Assembly (NCBI RefSeq): GCF_003443655.1
Contig: NZ_CP031941.1
Coordinates: forward strand, 1,235,501-1,299,500
DNA from: Nostoc sphaeroides
Lineage (GTDB): Bacteria > Cyanobacteriota > Cyanobacteriia > Cyanobacteriales > Nostocaceae
DNA: 64,000 bases
Reading direction: 5' to 3'
Below, piece after piece: positions 18,100 to 27,405 of the stretch; the first letter of the stretch is position 1; every line of letters begins with the position of its first letter. The position numbers and the translations under genes are program-made. The notes under the pieces are model-generated. The model searched no databases, was not told the origin of the DNA, and saw only the letters and a list, made by a program, of their open reading frames with translations.

Positions 18100-19314
18100 A
18101 TGAAGACATCATACCAGTACAAACTCAAGCCAACTAAACAGCAAGCAGAGAAAATAGATAAAACTCTGGAAATGCTGCGTTATCAATATAATTACTTGCT
18201 TGCTCAAAGGTTTGACTGGTATGAAATGAATCGCTGTCCAAGGGACAGATGCCCATTGATTTGTCACATACCAGAATTAAAAGAACAACCTAATTACTAC
18301 AATCAAAAAGCATCCTTGGTTCAACTTAAAGTAGATAGACCTTGGTACAAAGAGATTCACTCACAAGTATTGCAGGAAGTCCCTAAAAAAGTTGAACTAG
18401 CTTTTGATAGATGGTTAAAAGGCGATGTTAATGGGAAAAAGTCTGGTAGACCTAGATTCAAGGGTAAAGGACAGTATAAAACCTTCACTTACACCCAATT
18501 TAAGCGGCATTATTTTACTAATAACAAAATCACGCTGTCAAAGATTGGTGATACCAAGGTAATTGTTCATCGCCCAATACCCGATAGCCCAAGCGGTAGC
18601 GACGTAGGAGCGTCTGGATTTGACATAAAAACGGTATCTGTCACCAAAAAAGCCAATGGCTACTATGTCACACTAAGCTTGGATGATCAAACGGTTCCAA
18701 CTATTAAATCTGATTTCAACCCTAACAACATTGTTGGGATTGATGTTGGACTGATTGATTTTTATGTGGCATCTGACAGTTCTAGGATTGCTGCACCAAA
18801 ACATCTACGCAAAGCTGAACGTAGATTAAAGTCTGCACAGCGTAGAGTATCCAGGCGTAAAAAAGGTTCTAATCGACGTAAAAAAGCTATTCAAAAACTG
18901 GGTAGGCAACATAAAAAAGTTGCTGATACCCGGAAAGACTTTCACTTTAAAACAGCCAAAACACTGCTTGATAAGTATGATGTTGTTGCTGTTGAAAAGT
19001 TGAATATCAAAGGACTAGTTAAAACAAGACTGGCTAAAAGTATTAATGATGCTGGATGGGGACAGTTTATAACCATACTTTCAAAAAAAGCCGAAAATGC
19101 TGGTTTAAAAGTAATAGCTGTCAATCCTAACGGTACTAGCCAAGAATGTTCTAACTGTGGTCACAAAGTTAAAAAAGCGTTATCTCAAAGAATGCACAAT
19201 TGTCCTGTTTGTCATACGAGTTTGTGCAGGGATTTGAACGCGGCTATAAACATAAAGGAGCGTGGGACGCACGCCCTCAAAGCTCAATTAATGTCCTCAA
19301 AGAGGAGTCATTGA
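18100..19314 (+). CDS. tnpB: TnpB RNA-guided nuclease of an IS200/IS605-type element
   Basis: A 404-residue TnpB, the transposon-encoded RNA-guided endonuclease family ancestral to Cas12. RuvC active site: D215 (VGIDVGL), E299 (VAVEKLNI) and D378 (LCRDLNAAINI). Zinc ribbon: C350/C353 (CSNCG) and C368/C371 (CPVCH). All catalytic residues are intact and the length is normal. Residues 161-173 (DSPSGSDVGASG region) are encoded by a short spacer-type repeat, giving a small in-frame insert. There is no tnpA transposase nearby, so this is a TnpB-only element. The gene converges with sucD, 38 bp away. Confidence 0.95.
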   Translation: MKTSYQYKLKPTKQQAEKIDKTLEMLRYQYNYLLAQRFDWYEMNRCPRDRCPLICHIPELKEQPNYYNQKASLVQLKVDRPWYKEIHSQVLQEVPKKVELAFDRWLKGDVNGKKSGRPRFKGKGQYKTFTYTQFKRHYFTNNKITLSKIGDTKVIVHRPIPDSPSGSDVGASGFDIKTVSVTKKANGYYVTLSLDDQTVPTIKSDFNPNNIVGIDVGLIDFYVASDSSRIAAPKHLRKAERRLKSAQRRVSRRKKGSNRRKKAIQKLGRQHKKVADTRKDFHFKTAKTLLDKYDVVAVEKLNIKGLVKTRLAKSINDAGWGQFITILSKKAENAGLKVIAVNPNGTSQECSNCGHKVKKALSQRMHNCPVCHTSLCRDLNAAINIKERGTHALKAQLMSSKRSH

Positions 19315-19350
19315 GAAGCCCACACTCACCGTCGATAGGAGTGTGTGGTA
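19200..19350 (+). ncRNA. Candidate guide (omega/re) RNA region at the TnpB right end
   Basis: In characterised IS200/IS605 elements the guide RNA overlaps the 3' end of tnpB and stops at the element's right end. Here a hairpin CACACTC/GAGTGTG (19,321-19,345) lies just after the tnpB stop, as expected for a right-end structure, and sequence beyond about 19,350 is already sucD. Limits are approximate and the call is by analogy. Confidence 0.3.
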
Positions 19351-19352
19351 CG

Positions 19353-20234
19353 TCACCTAATTTCCTTTCTCAATAATTCTGGAATCTGAGAAGGACGTTC
19401 AGCTACTGGAACTTCCGCTTCTTTTAAAGCAGCTAATTTACTTTGGGCTGTGCCAAAGTTAGGATCGCGTCCGATAACTGTTGCTAAAGTCCCAGTTTGA
19501 CGCCAAGTTTTTCCTGGTGGTGCAAGTCTACCTGCAATGTAGGCAATTACTGGTTTATCAATTGCCTCGGTAATATACCGGGCTGCTGCTTCTTCACTAC
19601 CACCGCCAGGTTGACCGACTAAAACGATCGCTTCTGTAGTATCATCCTCATCGAGAATTTGCAGCCATTGCAGAAAAGAGGAACCGACGATCGCATCACT
19701 ACCAATACTGACACTAATCGACTGCCCCAAACCTGCTTTTGTTAATTCGTAAGCAACTTCGTAAGTGAGCGTACTACTACGACTAACGATCCCTACTGCC
19801 CCAGGTGTATAAAACTCGCTAGGTTGAGTACCTAAAAGAATTTTTCCCGGCACAATGATCCCCGGACTATTTGGCCCGATTACCAAAGTTTCACAGGCTT
19901 CGGCTTTGCGGAGTAATTGCACCATATCCAAAGGCGGCACGCCAGCAGTGATAATAATGATTTGGCGAATATTAGATGCGATCGCTTCTAATGCCGCATC
20001 TAGCACGTCGTATGGATCTACACATATAATTGTTGTGTCAATTACCCCTAATTGTTCTATTACCTCCTCTACTAAGTCAAATACTGGCAGTCCATGCAGT
20101 TCCTGTCCACCACATCCAGGATTGACACCGGCTACCAAGTTTGTACCATAAGCTTTCATTTGAGCAACATGAGTGCCTGATATAAATTCACAAAAGCCTT
20201 GAATTAATACTTTGCTGTCTGGCGTTAAGTTCAT
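19353..20234 (-). CDS. sucD: Succinyl-CoA synthetase alpha-like subunit lacking the phosphohistidine
   Basis: A 293-residue homologue of SucD, with a CoA-binding Rossmann domain (KVLIQGF, NPGCGG, GLPVFD) and ligase domain (IGPNSPGIIVPG, VGIVSRSSTLTYEV). In E. coli the reaction uses H246 in a GHAG motif; the aligned stretch here is TWRQTGTL (residues 243-250) with Q246. The glutamate that supports the histidine (E208, GEIGG in E. coli) is Q208 (GQPGGG). ADP/ATP-dependent phosphoryl transfer of the classical type is therefore doubtful. It lies downstream of the sucC-like gene on the same strand (122-bp gap), surely one unit. Fold assignment is firm, activity is not. Confidence 0.85.
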   Translation of the reverse strand: MNLTPDSKVLIQGFCEFISGTHVAQMKAYGTNLVAGVNPGCGGQELHGLPVFDLVEEVIEQLGVIDTTIICVDPYDVLDAALEAIASNIRQIIIITAGVPPLDMVQLLRKAEACETLVIGPNSPGIIVPGKILLGTQPSEFYTPGAVGIVSRSSTLTYEVAYELTKAGLGQSISVSIGSDAIVGSSFLQWLQILDEDDTTEAIVLVGQPGGGSEEAAARYITEAIDKPVIAYIAGRLAPPGKTWRQTGTLATVIGRDPNFGTAQSKLAALKEAEVPVAERPSQIPELLRKEIR

Positions 20235-20356
20235 AAAAAATTACCGTAAGTTTGGCAACCCAGTAGTCTATGGCACTGGGCATAAAAACGACATATTTAC
20301 ACTGTCGTATTGAGTCAATTTTTTTTGAATTTTGAATTTGAACGAAGAGACACTCA

Positions 20357-21583
20357 TTACTTCTTCTTAGCCGTTGGTTTAGCCAGACGAACTGCTGCCG
20401 CTACTGCCTCATCTAAATTTTCTACCACGAGGAGCGCATTGGTGTGGGTTTTTAGTGTTGCTAAATACTTTCTCGCAGCATCAAATTCTGAACCAGCAAG
20501 ACGGACAACTAAGGGTGAAAAATTCTGCTCTCGCCGACTTTTACTACCATTAGAATGTACAACTTGTGAGTTAAGTTCGCTGTTGTCTTGCTGCACAACT
20601 CTGGCTATAACTTCAACTACTTCTTCAGTTTGAGGAATGCTACCCAGAAAGTTAATTAATATTACTTGAATGCTGCTATCATCCTCTAGGATTTTTAGAC
20701 CTGTTTCTAAGCGATCGCAAAAAGTAGTTGGTTTAGTATCAGTGAGGAAAGCATGACGTAGATTCAAACAAAGACCTGGATTGCCACCAGCATTAGCGAC
20801 TAAATCCAAAGTTGCCATCACTGAACCAGTACCATTACCTAAAATACCGATTTTGCCGTGCATTTTCACACCATCCCAGTCGCCCGATATACCATCTATC
20901 TCGGTACTGGGATGACGACTGATGATTTTTGCCGCCATCTCGGTGAGGTCGGGATGACGCTTGATCGACCGTTCGTTGACCCTGACTTTACCATTAAGAG
21001 CCATAACTTGACCAGTAGCACTGACTGCCAAGGGATTGATTTCGACTAAATCCAGGTCTTTTTGCACAAATAAGTGGTACATCTTCTGGACAACGCAGCT
21101 TACCGACTGCATTAGCGTCCCCTGCAAACCCATTTTCAAAGCTAGTCGTCGGGCATAAAATGGCGAGAATTCCTGTTCCACGACAACATGGTGCATTTTT
21201 TCCCCAGCCGATTCCCAATCGATGTTTGCTTCTTTGGAACCTAAAAGGACTGGTCGGCAAACAGCAGTATCTAAAACCACCGCGAGATAAAATTCCTGGT
21301 TGGCGTCGTATTGGGATTCTGCCAGCACAACTTCTGGCAATTCGCCCCATATTGGTAGATTAAAGATATTTTGAGCAGCTGCGATCGCATCAATTGTAGT
21401 CTCCGCAAACCTGACTCCACCTGCTTTTGCCCGTTCCGCTCCATGTACTTGAGATTTCAGTACAATTGGAAAACGAATTTTTAAACGTTTCAAATCTGTG
21501 GGATGGTCAATTCGTTGGGAAGGCAATACAGGAATGCCTATCTTGCCAAACCATTCTTTAACTTGATACTCTAATAAATCCAT
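20357..21583 (-). CDS. sucC: Succinyl-CoA synthetase beta-like subunit with altered metal site
   Basis: A 408-residue homologue of SucC from the ATG MDLLEYQVKEWF (an upstream GTG would add seven residues). ATP-grasp domain: PIVLKSQVHGAERAKAGGV and DLVEINPL (E181, N183 conserved). The second magnesium ligand, aspartate 213 of E. coli (LDGK), is asparagine here (LNGK, N197). In the ligase domain NGTGSVMATLD is present, but the usual DVGGGA after it is replaced by LNLRHAF, and FGGI is LGSI. Both subunits are thus altered at functional sites. A canonical pair would serve the citric acid cycle; this one may have another substrate or a structural role. Confidence 0.85.
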   Translation of the reverse strand: MDLLEYQVKEWFGKIGIPVLPSQRIDHPTDLKRLKIRFPIVLKSQVHGAERAKAGGVRFAETTIDAIAAAQNIFNLPIWGELPEVVLAESQYDANQEFYLAVVLDTAVCRPVLLGSKEANIDWESAGEKMHHVVVEQEFSPFYARRLALKMGLQGTLMQSVSCVVQKMYHLFVQKDLDLVEINPLAVSATGQVMALNGKVRVNERSIKRHPDLTEMAAKIISRHPSTEIDGISGDWDGVKMHGKIGILGNGTGSVMATLDLVANAGGNPGLCLNLRHAFLTDTKPTTFCDRLETGLKILEDDSSIQVILINFLGSIPQTEEVVEVIARVVQQDNSELNSQVVHSNGSKSRREQNFSPLVVRLAGSEFDAARKYLATLKTHTNALLVVENLDEAVAAAVRLAKPTAKKK

Positions 21584-22241
21584 TGATACACCCCATTGAT
21601 ACACCTTGTATTCACACTTTCCCAGCCTTTGCTTAGTGATGTCTTAATATTTTGCAGCACTTTTATTTTAGAATTAAGCTTTTGGCAGCTATAAAAATTT
21701 ATTTTTCACGGTTCAATTTTATCGATTTCAGCCAATTAGGCACATTAATTTTGATAGCCAACCTGTTGGTGCTAGAGTCACAACATGTAATTTATCTCTT
21801 CAGTAAGTAACAAGCATAGAAGATAACTACCATTTCTGTCAAAACCCTCTGACATAGCATTGTTTCCTTAGCCTTTGGATAAATTTGTCACAAATGTGCA
21901 ACTAGAATTTTCCAGAGCATTAGCTCCTGTGTATTTTATTGTCCCGAAATAATGCAGTTAAAATACTCAAAAATTCTATTATTCCCATTTTTTATTTGTA
22001 ATTTATATCTAAAGACAGATAATTTAATTTTCCATCTAGTATCGTGAAAATGTAGCGGCGCGAACAATAATTGCTTTTTTTATTTTTGGTGAAAAATCCG
22101 AATGTGTGTTAGAACGTTGGTCGTTCAGATTTTCAGTGTGTGGTTGGTTAAACTGTGCATTTGCATTCAACAAACCTAAAAAGTTCATTTCATTCTCTTA
22201 AACATAATCAAAACAATATAGAAATTAAGCGGGAAAGCTCT
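21584..22241. other. Spacer between divergent sucC and membrane-protein genes
   Basis: About 660 bp of AT-rich DNA without a convincing frame or RNA gene. It must contain the two divergent promoters. A reading frame extends upstream of 22,242 for 29 codons, but GGGAAAG just before 22,242 favours the later start. Confidence 0.5.
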
Positions 22242-24020
22242 ATGAAAGTAGCAGTCCAGCAGGAACATTTACAGCTTTTAGCCAAAACTTTGCAAGAACA
22301 ATTGCTTGTAGAAGTCTCAACGGCTGAAGTCTTCGAGGTTAAGTGTGTCGTCAATAAAGACGAGCTAATGATTTTAACGCAACACGAATCAGATGTAATA
22401 GTTGATACTCAGATAATCTTTGCATTAATTGAGGAAGTACTTCTGTCTCTAGCACCCCATAGAGAGCAGCGAGCGCAATGTTTCCTGAGAGTTTTTGGTG
22501 AACAACTCCCTTATGCGAAATGTCTCTTGGCTCTGAAGCAGACGGGGGGAGCAGGGGGAGCAGGGGAGGCAGGGGAGGCAGGGGAGGCAGAGGAAGCAGA
22601 GGAGGCAGGGGCGCAATACTTTTCTACCCTTTCTTCATCAGCTATTACTTATTCTCCATCGATCGATGAGGGTGAGGAGGAGGAACTGTTTGACCCGTTT
22701 GCAGATGCGCCGAATTTGCCGACTTTAAAGCCAGCATCTCAAATCAAATCTATATTACTGGGTGCAGCTTTGGTGGGAGTTGTAGTCTTAGGCGGTGGTG
22801 CTTACTTATTGACTCGCCCTTGTGTGATGTCTGAGTGTAAAGAAATCCAAAATGCCGAGCAATTAAAAACAGAATCCCCGCAACTGATGCGCCGCGCCAA
22901 GTCTGAAAAAGAATTAATAACTGTACAACAACAACTTGCGGCAGCCAGTGCAGCCTTGAATGCAATTCCTAGTTGGTCGCCTCGTTACCAGGTATCAGAA
23001 GAACTAAAAGCAAGTTTGTCTGGACGGTCAGAAAAAATCAGCCAGGTGGTCAAGGCTTTGGAGACGGGATCTTTGGCGACAGAAAAAGTTCAAACTCCTG
23101 CATCTAGCCTAGAGGAATTACAAGCTAGGCAACACTTATGGCGACAGGCTATAGCGCCACTAGAAACTATAAGTTCCAATAGTGAACTCTATGGACTGGT
23201 GCAAGGAAAATTACTTAATTATCGTGTCCGTTTGCACGCTGTAAATCAGCAGATAGTTACGGAGGAAAAATGGCTAAAAAAACTAACGGCAGCAAAAGCT
23301 GTAGCTAATGCTGCCGAGAAGCAAGAAGCTACTGCTAAATCTTTGAATGACTGGCAAAAGGTGCAGTCTACTTGGCTGGTGGCCATTAATGCCTTAAATA
23401 GCATTCCCCCAACTAACCCTGGATACCAAGAAGCCGAAAAGCTGTTGGTAGATTATAAACCTAAATTAGTAGCAGCACGCGATCGCACTACTAAAGAACG
23501 ATTAGCTGTTAAAGCCTACCAACAAGCCCTTAGCACTGCCAAGCAAGCCAAAGTATATGAGCAACAAAACCAATGGCAAGCAGCAGCGACATATTGGGAT
23601 CAGGCTTTGCAAACTGCTAAAAAAGTTTCCCAAGATAGCTTGTACTACACTCAGGCTCAGTCTCTCATTGAACCCTACTCAACAGCCCTCAAACAAGCAC
23701 AAGAAAAAGTACAAGTTATTAGTCGTTTGCAACAAACTCGCACTGACTTGGATAAAACCTGTATTAATGGAATTCGGATTTGCACCTTTAGCATAGACAA
23801 TGCAGGAATTATTGTCCGGCTAACCCCTGAGTATGACCAAATAAGGCAAAATAACTTGGCTACTCCTTATTCTAAGAATTCGGATACTGCTGTTGACGTT
23901 ACCAATCACTTGCAAATCTTACGAGAAGCCTTAGCTGTAATTAGTGACAATGCTAGCCTGTCTCTTTTTCTCTATGATTCCCGAAGTCAGATAATTTTTA
24001 CGCGGACTTTAGGCGGGTAG
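22242..24020 (+). CDS. Single-span membrane protein with coiled-coil C-terminal half
   Basis: A 592-residue protein. Residues 1-100 form a soluble alpha/beta domain (MKVAVQQEHLQLLAKTL); residues 101-124 are low-complexity GGAGEAGEAEEAEEAG encoded by a GGGGGAGCAGGGG repeat; 140-155 is acidic; 168-190 is one membrane helix (ILLGAALVGVVVLGGGAYLL). Residues 195-500 are helical and Q/A/K-rich, with repeated motifs resembling TPR-like or spectrin-like bundles (NDWQKVQSTWLVAINALNSIP recurs in variant form three times). The last 90 residues form a small globular domain with two cysteines (TCINGIRIC). Family and function not recognised. Location by topology: cytoplasmic N-domain, long periplasmic part. 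Confidence 0.78.
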   Translation: MKVAVQQEHLQLLAKTLQEQLLVEVSTAEVFEVKCVVNKDELMILTQHESDVIVDTQIIFALIEEVLLSLAPHREQRAQCFLRVFGEQLPYAKCLLALKQTGGAGGAGEAGEAGEAEEAEEAGAQYFSTLSSSAITYSPSIDEGEEEELFDPFADAPNLPTLKPASQIKSILLGAALVGVVVLGGGAYLLTRPCVMSECKEIQNAEQLKTESPQLMRRAKSEKELITVQQQLAAASAALNAIPSWSPRYQVSEELKASLSGRSEKISQVVKALETGSLATEKVQTPASSLEELQARQHLWRQAIAPLETISSNSELYGLVQGKLLNYRVRLHAVNQQIVTEEKWLKKLTAAKAVANAAEKQEATAKSLNDWQKVQSTWLVAINALNSIPPTNPGYQEAEKLLVDYKPKLVAARDRTTKERLAVKAYQQALSTAKQAKVYEQQNQWQAAATYWDQALQTAKKVSQDSLYYTQAQSLIEPYSTALKQAQEKVQVISRLQQTRTDLDKTCINGIRICTFSIDNAGIIVRLTPEYDQIRQNNLATPYSKNSDTAVDVTNHLQILREALAVISDNASLSLFLYDSRSQIIFTRTLGG

Positions 24021-24053
24021 AAAAGTTAGGAGTTCAGTTTTACCCCACCCTAA

Positions 24054-24124
24054 CCCTCCCCGATATATTGGGGAGGGAACTAGATTCTTTTTTCCCCCCT
24101 TTATAAGGGGGGATTAAGGGGGGT
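24054..24124. repeat. CCCTCCCC/GGGGAGGG hairpin and CCCCCCTTTATAAGGGGGG repeat
   Basis: Hairpin CCCTCCCC (24,054-24,061)/GGGGAGGG (24,070-24,077) followed by a T-rich stretch, then a second palindromic repeat with GGGGGGATTAAGGGGGG. It could end transcription of the membrane-protein gene. The second unit recurs near 29,609. Confidence 0.6.
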
Positions 24125-24412
24125 AATTTGACTTGTGTAACACCCTAGCCGCTTCTGAGAGAGGTTTATTGTATACGACTTTGCAAGCATCCTTTAATTT
24201 CATCAAAAAAACACACAATGCTATTGTTTTTCTATTTTTAATTCACATTCTTTAAAAATATAAGATTGCTTTCTCATTTCAGTAGATTCAGCAAGTAAAA
24301 AGGCATATTGCTTTCTCATTTGAGTAATTTACATACTAGCGATCGCAATTCGATTAAATGGATAAAGCCGAGCTAAATCAATGTGTCTAATTGAATTTAA
24401 CCGGATATAAGG

Positions 24413-24549
24413 CAATACGTTTGGGTTAGCGCCAAAAACCTTGAAATGTGTAGGTTGGGTTGAGGAACGAAACCCAACATTTCGGGACTTTGTTGGGTAA
24501 CGCTAAAGCTTAACCCAACCTACAATTTTCCACAAAGCCAAGTGTATTG
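24413..24549. mobile_element. Small inverted-repeat element, CAATAC family, copy 2
   Basis: A 137-bp element with ends CAATACGTTTGGGTTA and the complement of CAATACACTTGGCTTT. Flanking 10-mers GGATATAAGG (24,403-24,412) and GGGTATAAGA (24,550-24,559) agree at 8 of 10, a decayed target duplication. The interior is a GTAGGTTGGGTT ... AACCCAACCTAC palindrome shared with copies 3 and 4. It lies 69 bp before the ABC ATPase start. Confidence 0.75.
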
Positions 24550-24618
24550 GGGTATAAGAATGCTAAATAATCGACTCAAATGCTGTAAAATTAAGTTTCT
24601 CATTTTTGAACTTCTGAA

Positions 24619-25401
24619 ATGCCACTCCAACTACAAAACCTCACAGGCGGTTACACCTTAGTACCAATTGTTCAAAATATTAACCTCACTCTGCAAACAG
24701 GAGAGTGGTTGAGTTTAGTTGGTGCTAATGGCTCAGGTAAATCTACTTTACTCAAATTGCTGAGTCGTATTCTATCCCCACAACAGGGAACAGTGCTACT
24801 TGATGGCAAAGCAATTCATTCTCAACCCCCAAATCTAGTTGCACAGAAACTGGCATTATTACCGCAACAACAAACCGTTCCTGTTGGCTTAACAGTGCGA
24901 CAATTAGTAAGTTTAGGACGCACGCCACATCAACCTTGGTGGCAATGGGAATTAACCGCCGAAGATTGGGTCAAAGTGGAAGCTGCAATTAAAAAGACGC
25001 AACTAGAAAAATTTAGCGATCGCTTAGTCGAGCAACTCTCAGGTGGTGAAAAGCAAAGGGCTTTTTTAGCTTTAGCATTAGCGCAAGAACCAAAAGTTTT
25101 ACTATTAGATGAACCGACAACTTTTTTAGATATCAACTATCAATTGCAACTATTGGAACTGCTTAAAGAACTGAATCAGCAGCAGGGATTAACTATTATC
25201 ACAGTTTTACACGAACTGAATTTAGCAGCCCGGTATAGTTCCCGTATTGCATTATTAAAACAGGGTCATATTTGGGAAATTGGTACACCTGAAGAAGTTC
25301 TGACACCAAATGCGATCGCTCAAGTATTTGGTGTAGAATCAGTAATTATTCAAACACCAGTTGGATTACAAGTTTGTGCCATTTCTGCTGTGTCATCATG
25401 A
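24619..25401 (+). CDS. ABC transporter ATP-binding protein, iron/cobalamin (FecE-like) type
   Basis: A 260-residue ATPase that would power import of a metal chelate or cobalamin. Walker A GANGSGKST (about residues 36-44), Q-loop LLPQQQTVP, signature LSGGEKQR, Walker B VLLLDEPTTFLD and switch histidine TVLHELN are all present. The VGLTVRQLVSLGRTPHQ stretch after the Q-loop is typical of the siderophore/heme/B12 group. No permease or binding-protein gene is adjacent, so it is an orphan component whose partners must be encoded elsewhere. Complete and unmodified. Confidence 0.9.
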   Translation: MPLQLQNLTGGYTLVPIVQNINLTLQTGEWLSLVGANGSGKSTLLKLLSRILSPQQGTVLLDGKAIHSQPPNLVAQKLALLPQQQTVPVGLTVRQLVSLGRTPHQPWWQWELTAEDWVKVEAAIKKTQLEKFSDRLVEQLSGGEKQRAFLALALAQEPKVLLLDEPTTFLDINYQLQLLELLKELNQQQGLTIITVLHELNLAARYSSRIALLKQGHIWEIGTPEEVLTPNAIAQVFGVESVIIQTPVGLQVCAISAVSS

Positions 25402-25449
25402 CTTAATTTAGTGATTAAATTGCAGCAATAAGATTATCCTAGCTAATCG

Positions 25450-27405
25450 CTAAAACAAATCAAAGGATGGCCAAATGGTGACTTTATTTCTAATTTTCCA
25501 CATGAGTTGGTCGAGGTCGCCACTGAAGGCTGATTTTTGACTGCGGGTATTAACTAACACTGCCCAAGAGAAACCATCACTAGTATTGACAAGAAACGCC
25601 TGTTCTCCTGGTAAGCTGCCGTTGTGCCAATAGTTGCCACCAATGGAGCTTATACACCATCCCTTGGCGTAAAGAGGGTTCACACTTGAGCCTTTATACA
25701 TAGTTGCAAGCGTACTAGCACCAAGAATATCAGGTTTGGCATTTAAACCATCTACCCGCACAGACAAACGTACTAAATCAATCGGTTTTGCAATCCAACC
25801 ACCGTGAGCATCCATTCTTGCCACTTTCATACCGTAGGGGTTTTCACCACCTTGACCGTAATAGGTAACTTCGTTGGCTTTTTTCTCGGCTAGGGTATCG
25901 CCACTAATTTGCATATCGGTGACACCGGATGGTTGAAGGATATTAGTTTTTACGTAATTTTCGTAGGTTTGCCCCGTCACCTTTTCAATCACTCGCCCCA
26001 AAACACAGAAACCAAAATTAGAGTACGCATATTTGGTTCCCGGTGCGTTATCTAGGGTACGGTTATTTAATACCCAACTAATTAATTGGGTCTGATTCAT
26101 TGAAGGATTAGAAAACATCGGGTCATTGCTACTGTTAGACCAACCACCACCTAAATGGCTAAGTAAATGCTGCACAGTGATTTGATCGACATTGGGTTTA
26201 TAGGGAGTTGTGCCGTAGGTAGTGCCTAAAATTCCACTTTTACCGAAAATGCGATCGCTTAACTTTAGCTTACCTTGTTCCACCAGTTTCATGATGGCGA
26301 TCGCGGTAATAGGTTTCGATACACTGGCGACGCGGAATCTGTGGCGAGGTGCAACTCTTTCACCTGTAGATTTATCCGCCAAGCCGTAGGTTTTGGCTAA
26401 CACTAAGCGTCCATCACGAGCAATAGCCAAAGAAAGACCAGGAACATCATAATCTTGCATAAACTGCGCCACAGTTTGATCGATAGCTGTCAATTCTAAA
26501 GAATTATAGCCGTTTTGACTTTCCCAGATGGCTGCATATCTGTCTTCACCATTGACGGTGTAACCATTGACCCATACAGGACGGTAGCCTTGATAAAAGT
26601 TACGTTCAAATTCGTCTTGATATGCTTGGGAACTCATACCATGACGCGCTATCCAAGCCCCACTACCAGATTTTTCCCAGAGTGCAGCATATCTATCTTG
26701 ACCGTTGAGACTGTAGCCACTAACTTTAATTAAGCGGAAGCCTTGAGCTATGTATTTGTTAAATTCACTTTGATATTCTGCTGAAGTCAACCCGTGACGT
26801 GCTACCCATGCTGGTGCATTAGCTGATTTTTCAAAAAGTACAGCATAAAAATCTTGATTGCCCACAGTGTAGGCACTAATATCCACAGGATGAAAACCCA
26901 GGGCTGTGTATTTGTTAAATTCGCTTTGATATTGTGCTGAAGTCAACCTGTGACGTGCTACCCATGCAGGTGGATTGGCAGTTTTTTCAAAAAGTACAGC
27001 ATAAAAATCTTGATTTCCTACTCCGTAGCCACTCACCTGCACCGGACGAAAACCCTGGGCTGTGTATTTGTTAAATTCACTTTGATATTCTGCCGAAGTC
27101 AATCTATGACGCGCTACCCATGCAGGTGCATTGACAGTTTTTTCAAAAAGTACAGCATAAAAATCTTGATTTCCTACAGCGTAACCACTCACCTGTACCG
27201 GACGAAAACCCAGGGCTGTGTATTTGTTAAATTCACTTTGATATTCTGCCGAAGTCAATCTATGACGCGCTACCCATGCAGATGATGCTGCTACCGCTAC
27301 TGAGTCTTGATTTGGGAATAAATCACTGAGGATGATTGCGGTTGAACTCATCCCCATCAATTGCATAAATCGACGACGGCTTTTTAAAGATAAATCCATA
27401 TTCAT
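25450..27405 (-). CDS. Tat-exported serine hydrolase (beta-lactamase family) with five N-terminal repeats
   Basis: A 651-residue protein. The N-terminus SRRRFMQLMG is a twin-arginine signal followed by a hydrophobic stretch. Residues 44-297 contain five repeats of 50-53 residues beginning at W44, W97, W149, W200 and W251 (WVARHRLTSAEYQSEFNKY, then GFRPVQVSGY and QDFYAVLFEK), matching bacterial tandem repeat domain 1, known to precede such hydrolases. Residues 305-640 form a class C beta-lactamase/peptidase fold: SVSK with nucleophile S361, Y461-S-N463, and HNG at 594-596. Likely a periplasmic or secreted peptidase or esterase; the substrate is unknown. A good ribosome site (AGGAG) precedes the ATG. 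Confidence 0.92.
   Translation of the reverse strand: MNMDLSLKSRRRFMQLMGMSSTAIILSDLFPNQDSVAVAASSAWVARHRLTSAEYQSEFNKYTALGFRPVQVSGYAVGNQDFYAVLFEKTVNAPAWVARHRLTSAEYQSEFNKYTAQGFRPVQVSGYGVGNQDFYAVLFEKTANPPAWVARHRLTSAQYQSEFNKYTALGFHPVDISAYTVGNQDFYAVLFEKSANAPAWVARHGLTSAEYQSEFNKYIAQGFRLIKVSGYSLNGQDRYAALWEKSGSGAWIARHGMSSQAYQDEFERNFYQGYRPVWVNGYTVNGEDRYAAIWESQNGYNSLELTAIDQTVAQFMQDYDVPGLSLAIARDGRLVLAKTYGLADKSTGERVAPRHRFRVASVSKPITAIAIMKLVEQGKLKLSDRIFGKSGILGTTYGTTPYKPNVDQITVQHLLSHLGGGWSNSSNDPMFSNPSMNQTQLISWVLNNRTLDNAPGTKYAYSNFGFCVLGRVIEKVTGQTYENYVKTNILQPSGVTDMQISGDTLAEKKANEVTYYGQGGENPYGMKVARMDAHGGWIAKPIDLVRLSVRVDGLNAKPDILGASTLATMYKGSSVNPLYAKGWCISSIGGNYWHNGSLPGEQAFLVNTSDGFSWAVLVNTRSQKSAFSGDLDQLMWKIRNKVTIWPSFDLF
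26515..27276 (-). repeat. Tandem DNA repeat encoding the five repeat domains
   Basis: Five units of about 150-159 bp within the hydrolase gene. The units nearest the N-terminus are almost identical at DNA level (for example the TTGTTAAATTC segments at 26,757, 26,910, 27,069 and 27,228), whereas the fifth unit has diverged. This gradient indicates recent duplication or homogenisation of the first units. Confidence 0.85.

Noticed and set aside
19353-21583. ATP-citrate lyase or malate-CoA ligase subunits
   Set aside because: Size, order and motifs fit SucC/SucD better, and those enzymes also need the histidine that is absent here.
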